From Sulfurimonadaceae bacterium (GTDB lineage Bacteria; Campylobacterota; Campylobacteria; Campylobacterales; Sulfurimonadaceae): a stretch of DNA of 7,116 nucleotides. The notes under the pieces are model-generated. The model saw only the letters and a list, made by a program, of their open reading frames with translations, was not told the DNA's origin and did no database searches. Where the stretch lies: positions 1 through 7,116 of the forward strand of contig JAUWRZ010000106.1 of assembly GCA_030610325.1 (NCBI GenBank). The letters run 5' to 3'. How positions within the stretch are numbered: the first letter of the stretch is position 1; each line of letters begins with the position of its first letter. This document shows positions 1 through 7,116 of this stretch, piece after piece. Position numbers and translations under genes: made by a program.

Positions 1-555
1 AGAGGCATCCTCAAACAGACAGAACATCTTTCCAAGACCATCGATGATTTCAGAGACTTTTTCCGTCCCGATAAAAAGGCCGAAGAGGTCAGACTTGAGA
101 CGGTGATGTCTGAAGCCGAGAAGATCATCGGTAAAAGCCTTCAGAGTAATGCGATCCAACTCCATCTTGAAAATAAGAGTGACTACACCGTAGAGACCTA
201 CTCCAGAGAACTACTCCAGGTCTATATCAACCTACTTAAGAACGCAAAAGAGGCCCTCGTCGAAAATCGGATCCAGGAGCGAAAGATAGAGGTGAGTATC
301 AGCGATGATGCTAAGCACATCATCACGACTATCTGTGACAATGGAGGCGGTATTGATGATGCGATCATCAATAAGATCTATGAACCCTACTTCTCGACAA
401 AAGATGAGAAGACGGGTACAGGTCTGGGTCTCTATATGTCAAAGACCATCATCGAAAAGCATCTACACGGTACCATTGACGTCTCAAATATCAAAGATGC
501 CCAAGATAGGTATATCGGTGTCTGTTTTACTATAAGCCTGCCAAGAAAGGGATAG
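1..555 (+). CDS. Sensor histidine kinase, C-terminal fragment (5' end outside window)
   Basis: This is the last 184 residues of a two-component sensor kinase, which autophosphorylates on a histidine and passes the phosphate to a response regulator. The reading frame is open from base 1 with no stop, so the gene starts before the window; the GTG/ATG codons at 103-108 are internal. Visible residues 4 to 25 look like the end of the dimerisation/phosphoacceptor helix and its linker (TIDDFRDFFRPDK). The phosphoacceptor histidine itself lies outside. The HATPase domain follows with an N box (NLLKNAKEAL, about 77-86, Asn81 likely the Mg-binding residue), a G1/D box (DNGGGI, 113-118), an F box (YEPYFSTK, 127-134) and a G2 box (GTGLGLYMSK, 139-148). 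It ends at a TAG with no receiver domain attached. The sensor domain is not visible, so the signal is unknown. It converges on nuoN, so a functional link with complex I is not implied. Family call is secure; specificity is not. Confidence 0.95.
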   Translation, partial: RGILKQTEHLSKTIDDFRDFFRPDKKAEEVRLETVMSEAEKIIGKSLQSNAIQLHLENKSDYTVETYSRELLQVYINLLKNAKEALVENRIQERKIEVSISDDAKHIITTICDNGGGIDDAIINKIYEPYFSTKDEKTGTGLGLYMSKTIIEKHLHGTIDVSNIKDAQDRYIGVCFTISLPRKG

Positions 556-678
556 TCCGAGGAGATATGAGGAGTTCAGACCGATACCGACACCCTGTAC
601 ACTCCCCTCCCCTCAATACCATCAAGTCGAGAGATATCACTGTTTAGGGACAGGAAGGCTTTACCTCCGCCGTTGGGG

Positions 679-697
679 AGTAAAGTCTCTCTTTACT
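679..697. terminator. Weak stem-loop at the 3' end of the nuo operon
   Basis: A perfect 7-base inverted repeat (AGTAAAG, then TCTCT as loop, then CTTTACT) spans the nuoN stop codon at 693-695. Only two of its seven pairs are G-C, and on the minus strand it is followed by CCCC rather than a T run, so it is not a canonical intrinsic terminator. A second small imperfect hairpin (arms at 653-657 and 664-668, with one G-U pair) lies just beyond and also lacks a T run. This is the only local structure I see where nuo transcription should end, facing the convergent kinase gene. It may well be coincidental. Confidence 0.2.
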
Positions 698-2180
698 GCA
701 GCGAAAGTACCGCCTGTTTAGCTATGTCGATAAAGCCATCTACTCCGGGGATGAACGGGATGAGTCCGGTACCGATACCTCCCCAGATGACCAGGACAGC
801 CATCAGCCCGATCAATACACCACTAAGGTCCATAGGAAATCGTTTTTGACTCTCATTCGTAGGATAGAAATACATCATCGCTATCAGTTTGAAGTAGTAG
901 TAGACCGAGATAAAAGCGGTCAGGATACCCAGTCCGGCAAGTAGTATCTGTCCGGACTCTATAGCACTCGTAAAGATATAGAACTTACCCAGAAAACCGA
1001 TAGTCGAAGGGAAGCCTGAAAGCGATAGCATAAATATCGCCATCATCGCGGCCAGATAAGGACGCCGCTGTGCAAAGCCTTTGAAATCCTCGAAGGTAAG
1101 TGATTTTTGACTTCGTGAAGCGATAAAACTAAGGATACCGAACGCGCCGACTGAAGAGAGAAAATAGGACATCAGATAGAACATGATCGCCGGAGCAGCT
1201 TCTTGTGAACCCAGACCGATAGAGGAGATGGCAATAAGCATATACCCGCTGTGGACAATACTCGAACCAGCCAGCATCCGCTTGAGGTTGTCTTGTGTGA
1301 TCGCCAGCCATGAGCCTCCTATCAGCGTCAGTACAGTTATGACCTGTAGCAGTTCTGACCAGATGGCGTTGATAGGTGCGAAGTCCACAAGATAGAGTCG
1401 TAAGGCAATGGCAAAGAGTGCTATCTTAAAGGTCGATGCCATAAACATCGTGACCGGGAAAGGTGCACCATGATAGACATCTACTACCCACGAATGAAAA
1501 GGGACTGCACCGATCTTAAACAAGATAGTCACCATGATAAAGGTCCCTCCGGTGATGACGAGCAGGGTCTCACTATCACCAGAACCCTTGATAAACGCTG
1601 CGATATCTCCAAGTGTCGTTGAACCGACTGCACCATATATCAAGGCCGTACCCAGTATAAAGAATGCTCCAGTCATCGAACCCAAGATCATATATTTCAG
1701 CATCGCCTCGCTGCTGAGACGGTTACTCTTATGGTAACCGGCCAGTGCGTAGACACTTAATGAAGCGATCTCCAGAGCGATAAAAGCTGTGACAAGTTCA
1801 TTAGAGTGCGCTAAGGTCATCATCCCAAAGACACTGAACAAGATCAGGGCAAAATACTCCCCGTTAAAATAGTTCCGACTCTTAAAATAGTCCGTGTTTA
1901 TCAACAGAGTCAAGATAGCCCCTGCTGTGAACATGAGATCGAACAGGGTCGAGAAGTTATCGATGACATACATCTTTCCAAAGACTTCGGGAAAGATATA
2001 GATGACCTCCGTGTTCCAAAGCTGAGGCAGCTCAAGGATAAAGGAAAGCGATAGAAAAAAGACTGCGACAAGGTTGTAGTCTTTCAGGGTGAAACGCTTG
2101 TTCCAGCTCAAAAGCATCAGGAAAAAAGCACCGATCACAGTGATCGCCATCGGGAGTATCAAAAGTAACTGATCCAACAT
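693..2180 (-). CDS. nuoN: NADH-quinone oxidoreductase subunit N (NuoN), antiporter-like proton channel
   Basis: NuoN is one of three Mrp-antiporter-like membrane subunits of complex I, each thought to move one proton when quinone is reduced. The 495-residue product is full length for the family and hydrophobic throughout, consistent with about 14 helices. Expected channel residues are present: Glu137 in helix 5 (FIALEIASL), Lys222 in the FKIGAVPFHSW motif, Lys252 (FKIAL), the Lys300-Arg301 pair before LAGSSIVHSGY, and Lys399 in GFLGKFYIF. GFPSTIGFLGK at 389-399 is typical of the family. It is last in the operon and ends at a TAA. Two adjacent ATGs exist, at 2183 and 2180. I take the second, because its GGAGG lies 6 bases upstream rather than 3 and it makes a TGATG overlap with the nuoM stop. 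The alternative adds one Met. Function is secure. Confidence 0.97.
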   Translation of the reverse strand: MLDQLLLILPMAITVIGAFFLMLLSWNKRFTLKDYNLVAVFFLSLSFILELPQLWNTEVIYIFPEVFGKMYVIDNFSTLFDLMFTAGAILTLLINTDYFKSRNYFNGEYFALILFSVFGMMTLAHSNELVTAFIALEIASLSVYALAGYHKSNRLSSEAMLKYMILGSMTGAFFILGTALIYGAVGSTTLGDIAAFIKGSGDSETLLVITGGTFIMVTILFKIGAVPFHSWVVDVYHGAPFPVTMFMASTFKIALFAIALRLYLVDFAPINAIWSELLQVITVLTLIGGSWLAITQDNLKRMLAGSSIVHSGYMLIAISSIGLGSQEAAPAIMFYLMSYFLSSVGAFGILSFIASRSQKSLTFEDFKGFAQRRPYLAAMMAIFMLSLSGFPSTIGFLGKFYIFTSAIESGQILLAGLGILTAFISVYYYFKLIAMMYFYPTNESQKRFPMDLSGVLIGLMAVLVIWGGIGTGLIPFIPGVDGFIDIAKQAVLSLQ

Positions 2181-3654
2181 CATAGGCCTCCGATACTATG
2201 TAACAGATCAGCAAGCATCGCTGCGATCTGCGGTTCAAATAGCGGGATAAAGAGCGATGGTACTATCCCCGTGATCAACAGTAGTGCGACTATGGGGATC
2301 AGCATCGCCATCTCTCTGGCATTGAGGTCCTCAAAATACTCAGTAGCCACCGTCTCTGGTCCAAAGACCGTTCGCTGCAGCATCCAGAAGATGTACAGCA
2401 TGGCCGAGAGCATCGTCGTCGCCGTGAGGACTCCTATCCAGAACTCCTCTTTAAATGCGCCGATGATGATAAGCAACTCTGCCACAAAACCACCCGTACC
2501 CGGAAGTCCGGCGATACTCAATGCAAAAAAGACAAAGAAGAAGGTAAAACGCGGTGCGTACGAAGCGATACCTCCCAGATCATCGATGTTGTCTGATCGG
2601 GTCCGTTTGTAAAGCAGACCGATCATCAAGAAGATGCCTGCTGATGCAAGAGCATGCGTAGCGATGAAATAGAGACTGCCACCCCAGGCATAGATATTGG
2701 TCAAAAAGACTCCCAGTGCGATCATGGAGAGGTGTGAGCCAGAGGAGTAGGCGAACATACGGCGTAGGCTTGGCTCCATGATGGCATGGATAGCGTAGTA
2801 GAGCAGACCGATGATCGCTAGCGTCATGACCCAAGGTGCGTAATAACTCAGTGTCGTCTCAAACAGGCCGTAACCAAAACGCCACAGACCGTAGATGCCA
2901 AGTTTAGCCATGATAGCAGACATGATGACGACTGCCGGTGTCGGCGCTGAACCGTAAGCAGGCGCCATCCAGGTATGAAAACCGACCAGCGGTATCTTGA
3001 TGGCAAAAGCCAGAAGGAAACCACCTGCCAGCCAGATCGATGTACGTGGGTCCAACTCAAGCGTACTTAGATCACTCAGTGCAAAACTCCACCAGCCATT
3101 TACCGCAAAGAACTCATAACCGAGATAGAGGATAGAGAAGAACATACTCATGGAACCCAGTACCGTCATCAAGACGATCTTCATCGCATTGAACTGACGC
3201 ATACCGCTACCATAACGCCCTATCATGATGAAGATCGGCAGTAACATCGTCTCCCAGAAAAGATAGAAGAGCAGTAGGTCAAGAGAGAGGACTGCCCCGG
3301 TGACACCGGTCTGAAGCAGCATCATGTTATACCAGTAGCCTTTACGCTCTTCTGTCCACATATAGAGATAAAGCAGCGGCATCAAAAATGCTATCAGGAG
3401 CAGCAGGACAAGTGAGATCCCGTCCACACCCAGCTTGTAGGTGATGCCGTAATGCTCTATCCATGGAAGTACACGGATAAACTGCATGCCGCCATCAGGA
3501 TCAAAATAAGCTGCGACGAGCAAGACCAGTAAAAAGACCAGCAGGGACGATAACATCGCACCAATACGCAGAGTCCTTAGTCCTACCCGAAAAAAGCCCA
3601 TAAAGAGCGTAGTGAACAGTGGGAAAAAGATAATATACGATAAGACCGCTTCCA

Positions 3655-3655
<1 letters not shown>
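2180..3655 (-). CDS. nuoM: NADH-quinone oxidoreductase subunit M (NuoM), antiporter-like proton channel
   Basis: NuoM is the middle antiporter-like pump of the complex I membrane arm, between NuoL and NuoN. The 491-residue hydrophobic protein has about 14 predicted helices and is full length. Diagnostic features are Glu135 in helix 5 (YLFWETMLLP), Lys220 in AIKIPLVGFHTW, the APAYGSAPTP loop at 231-240, Lys251 in MAKLGIYG, the RRMFAYSSGSHLS segment from 298, His334 (THALASAG) and Glu393 in GGFVAELLI. NuoM has a glutamate at this last position where NuoL and NuoN have lysine, which separates it from its paralogues. Possible starts are GTG at 3658 and ATG at 3655. The ATG is chosen for its 7-base spacing from GGAGG and its TGATG overlap with the nuoL stop. 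The nuoM stop overlaps the nuoN start in the same way, suggesting coupled translation. Confidence 0.98.
2187..2191 (-). promoter_or_regulatory. Ribosome binding site of nuoN
   Basis: GGAGG on the minus strand, inside the end of nuoM. It is 3 bases from the first ATG (2183) and 6 from the second (2180), so it favours the second start. Confidence 0.7.
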
Positions 3656-5537
<1,882 letters not shown>

Positions 5538-5541
<4 letters not shown>

Positions 5542-5849
5542 AATGTGTCCCGTTGAGAGAGTTTAGAGAAGACATCACTGTCAAGCGTACGTCTCTGTCG
5601 ATAGAGCAAGACGATGATAGCCAGAAAGAGCGCCGCTTCTGCCGCGATGACTGCGATCATCAGCAAGGCGATCACAGAACCATGCATATCTCCATGCAGA
5701 CGGGAGAAGAGAGCCAGGATCAGATTGACTGAACTTAGCATCAATTCGATCGACATATAGACGACAAAGAGGTTGCGACGGCTGATGATGCCGATGATAC
5801 CCATACTAAACAGCAGTGTAGCTAGCGCGAAAAAGGGTTCAGGCGTCAT
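5538..5849 (-). CDS. nuoK: NADH-quinone oxidoreductase subunit K (NuoK)
   Basis: NuoK is a small three-helix membrane subunit (Mrp MnhC-like) joining the antiporter-like pumps to the quinone-proximal part of complex I. The product has 103 residues, normal for the family. The two helix glutamates required for pumping are present: Glu35 in YMSIELMLSSVNL and Glu71 in IAVIAAEAALFLAI. Hydrophobic stretches at about 5-22, 27-48 and 58-83 fit the three helices, followed by a polar, charged C-terminus of about 20 residues. The frame stays open upstream to an ATG at 5954, but that extension is arginine- and serine-rich, unlike any NuoK, and lies inside nuoJ. The ATG at 5849 has AGGAG 7 bases upstream and begins the family-typical N-terminus. 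It overlaps the end of nuoJ by 11 bases and the start of nuoL by 4. Confidence 0.97.
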
Positions 5850-6348
5850 TGACCGGCTCCTTTCTCGCGATGATGATGGCACCGACCATCGCTGCAAGCA
5901 GCAAGACCGAGACGATCTCAAAAGGAAGTACCCAGTCACTAAAGAGCGTGGCACCCATCATCTTCAATGAACCATAGCCTGCCGTTGTCTCGGCAAACTC
6001 TCGGTTGAGATGGGTCAGTGACCTGTACATCAAAAGTGCGAATGGCGTCACCAAGATCGCTGAAAGCAGCATCCACCTGAACTTTGCAGGTTCTTTGGGA
6101 AGGTTCTGTTCGTTCACATTGACAGAGAGCATCACCAACAGTGAGATGACCACCACCGCACCGACAGAGACCATGATCTGTGCCAGAAAGAGAAAACTGT
6201 TCTCTAAAAGAGCAAATAAACCTGCTAAAGCCATCATCGCCAGCAGAAAACTCAGTCCGCTGAAGATCGTCTGCTTAAAGGAGATCATCCCCAGACTGCC
6301 AAAGAGTAAAAAAAGTGCCAAGATGGCAAATATACTATTTTCGAGCAC
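5839..6348 (-). CDS. nuoJ: NADH-quinone oxidoreductase subunit J (NuoJ), GTG start
   Basis: NuoJ (ND6) is a five-helix membrane subunit next to NuoK and NuoH. Its third helix bends during turnover and is thought to help couple quinone reduction to proton movement. The 169-residue product is of normal length, with hydrophobic segments at about 5-22, 27-49, 53-76, 92-108 and 136-161. The recognisable helix 3 core is QIMVSVGAVVVISLLVML (57-74). Here Ser61 occupies the place where most homologues, as in VYAGA or VYVGA, have a conserved tyrosine; this is the one odd residue. The start is GTG at 6348, with AGGAG 7 bases upstream and a family-like N-terminus (LENSIFAILAL). An ATG at 6423 is in frame but would add 25 polar residues and overlap nuoI by 89 bases, so I rejected it. 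As called, it overlaps nuoI by 14 bases and nuoK by 11. Confidence 0.96.
   Translation of the reverse strand: MLENSIFAILALFLLFGSLGMISFKQTIFSGLSFLLAMMALAGLFALLENSFLFLAQIMVSVGAVVVISLLVMLSVNVNEQNLPKEPAKFRWMLLSAILVTPFALLMYRSLTHLNREFAETTAGYGSLKMMGATLFSDWVLPFEIVSVLLLAAMVGAIIIARKEPVNDA
5857..5861 (-). promoter_or_regulatory. Ribosome binding site of nuoK
   Basis: AGGAG on the minus strand, 7 bases before the ATG at 5849 and inside nuoJ. It fixes the nuoK start against the longer open frame that reaches 5954. Confidence 0.75.
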
Positions 6349-6859
6349 GGCTGTTCTCCTCTCCAAATGCCCCTTTATAGGCAAGTAACTGCTCTTTCTC
6401 CAAGACAAAGTCCTCTCTGGCATTGCCTGTCAACGAAAAGATACCCGTATCCATCCGAATAGCGTCACACGGACAGGCTTCGACACAGTACCCGCAAAAG
6501 ATACACTCAAGCGTATCGATGGCAAAGCGCTTTGGCATCTTCTCATCCACCCCATCCGTACGCTCTGTCGCTTCGATGAAGATGCAGTTCGACGGACAAG
6601 CCGTCGCACACATAAAACAGGCTACGCAGGCGACCGTCTCATCCTCACGATGGGTCAGACGATGCAGCCCGCGGTAACGCTCCGTGATATCTGTCGGCTG
6701 CTCTTCAGGGTACTCCAGCACATCGATCGCATTGGAGTCACTGACATTGTCTGCAAGATGTTTAAAGGTGATCTTCATCCCCTCGTAGATGGCAGGAAGA
6801 TAGAGCCTGTCCTTAAACCCCTTCCCATAACGTGGGACTGTCTTGATACGCTTGTGCAT
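6335..6859 (-). CDS. nuoI: NADH-quinone oxidoreductase subunit I (NuoI), 2[4Fe-4S] ferredoxin-type
   Basis: NuoI carries the two [4Fe-4S] clusters (N6a and N6b) that relay electrons along the peripheral arm towards the last cluster, in NuoB, beside the quinone site. The 174-residue product is of family length. Both cysteine quartets are intact: Cys78, 81, 84 and 88 (CVACFMCATACP), and Cys119, 122, 125 and 129 (CIFCGYCVEACP). In ferredoxin fashion, the last cysteine of each quartet binds the other cluster. Extra cysteines at 92 and 131 sit close to the clusters. The N-terminal stretch LYLPAIYEGMKITFKHL (19-35) is probably the amphipathic helix lying on the membrane near NuoH, and RYRGLHRL (61-68) is a familiar lead-in. 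Adjacent ATGs at 6862 and 6859 are possible; AGGAG is 4 and 7 bases away respectively, so I take 6859, which overlaps the nuoH stop as TGATG. Confidence 0.98.
   Translation of the reverse strand: MHKRIKTVPRYGKGFKDRLYLPAIYEGMKITFKHLADNVSDSNAIDVLEYPEEQPTDITERYRGLHRLTHREDETVACVACFMCATACPSNCIFIEATERTDGVDEKMPKRFAIDTLECIFCGYCVEACPCDAIRMDTGIFSLTGNAREDFVLEKEQLLAYKGAFGEENSRARK
6356..6360 (-). promoter_or_regulatory. Ribosome binding site of nuoJ
   Basis: AGGAG on the minus strand, 7 bases before the GTG at 6348 and inside the end of nuoI. It is the main support for choosing the GTG over the upstream ATG at 6423. Confidence 0.7.
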
Positions 6860-7116
6860 CATGAGACTCCTACGACGATCAACGCCGTGATAAAGATATT
6901 TAACAAAGAGAGCGGCAGAAGGTAGTACCAACCCATCTTCTGCACCTGATCATAACGGAACCGTGGAAGGGTCCATCGTACCAGGATAAAGAAGAGATTG
7001 AAGATCATCAGCTTCACTACAAAGATGACGATCTGAAAGAGCGTCACTGCGATCGTCGTACTAAAGGCACCGACGGGCTGCAAGGCTAAATAGACCAGGA
7101 TCACTTCGATGATGAC
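6859..7116 (-). CDS. nuoH: NADH-quinone oxidoreductase subunit H (NuoH), C-terminal fragment
   Basis: NuoH (ND1) is the membrane subunit that closes the quinone chamber against the peripheral arm and links it to the proton-pumping domain. Only the last 85 residues are here; the frame is open to the right edge, and the GTG at 7104 is an internal valine codon, not a start. The family signature is [11 protein letters not shown] (47-57), followed by [16 protein letters not shown], both typical of NuoH C-termini. The helix before it keeps the lysine 12 residues ahead of the arginine (Lys35 and Arg47), as in E. coli. Upstream, the segment [12 protein letters not shown] replaces the glycine- and tryptophan-containing loop common in other NuoH proteins (discussed in the findings). 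It ends with a TGA that overlaps the nuoI start. Confidence 0.95.
   Translation of the reverse strand, partial: VIIEVILVYLALQPVGAFSTTIAVTLFQIVIFVVKLMIFNLFFILVRWTLPRFRYDQVQKMGWYYLLPLSLLNIFITALIVVGVS
6867..6871 (-). promoter_or_regulatory. Ribosome binding site of nuoI
   Basis: AGGAG on the minus strand within the final codons of nuoH. It is 4 bases from the ATG at 6862 and 7 from the ATG at 6859, matching the 7-base spacing seen at nuoK, nuoJ and nuoM. Confidence 0.65.

Noticed and set aside
103..555. Separate 150-residue kinase-like protein starting at GTG 103
   Set aside because: The same frame is open back to base 1 and encodes the linker that precedes the HATPase domain in histidine kinases, so the 103 codon is internal.
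562..637. Direct repeat GAGATAT at 562-568 and 631-637
   Set aside because: Seven bases repeated once in an intergenic gap is expected by chance and has no flanking symmetry or partner feature.
2271..2612. Plus-strand open frame of 113 codons opposite nuoM
   Set aside because: It lies wholly within the conserved C-terminal half of NuoM. The serine- and isoleucine-rich translation is typical of the complement of hydrophobic-protein codons.
5850..5954. N-terminal extension of NuoK to an ATG at 5954
   Set aside because: The extra 35 residues are Arg/Ser-rich, are unlike NuoK and are encoded by the nuoJ coding region out of frame; the AGGAG site places the start at 5849.
6005..6388. Plus-strand open frame of 127 codons opposite nuoJ and the nuoI end
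   Set aside because: Antisense shadow of nuoJ, whose subunit identity and start are clear; the translation resembles no family I recognise.

Overview
The window is an ordinary but well-preserved piece of a bacterial chromosome. Almost all of it (positions 693 to 7116, minus strand) is the distal half of a complex I operon in the order nuoH-nuoI-nuoJ-nuoK-nuoL-nuoM-nuoN. A plus-strand fragment of a sensor histidine kinase gene (positions 1 to 555) runs towards it from the other side. The gene set and order are the standard bacterial nuo order. The kinase wording (a DDFRDFF-PDK type linker after the phosphoacceptor helix) and the general style of the Nuo proteins suggest a Campylobacterota (epsilonproteobacterial) chemolithotroph, perhaps Sulfurovum-like. 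That placement rests on family resemblance recalled from memory and is only moderately sure.

Layout: 1-555 holds the C-terminal part of the kinase, cut by the left edge. 556-692 is a short convergent intergenic gap with no gene and no convincing intrinsic terminator, only a weak stem-loop around the nuoN stop codon. From there leftward-transcribed genes follow without a break: nuoN, nuoM and nuoL (the three antiporter-like proton-pumping subunits), nuoK and nuoJ (small membrane subunits joining the pumps to the quinone module), nuoI (the 8-iron ferredoxin-like subunit that passes electrons towards the quinone site) and the C-terminal 85 residues of nuoH (the membrane anchor at the quinone site), cut by the right edge. 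The peripheral-arm genes (nuoA to nuoG, in whatever form this organism has) would lie beyond position 7116.

Every gene junction in the operon overlaps, by 1 to 14 bases, which points to one transcript with translational coupling. Three junctions offer two in-frame starts one codon apart. Shine-Dalgarno spacing favours the second at each, giving a TGATG stop/start overlap. The charged residues expected along the proton channels of NuoK, NuoL, NuoM and NuoN, and both cysteine quartets of NuoI, are all present, so the module should be a working pump. The two departures most worth a second look are a serine where NuoJ usually has a conserved tyrosine in its third membrane helix, and an unusual loop between the last two helices of NuoH. 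I found no mobile element, CRISPR array, RNA gene, defence gene or other novel system.
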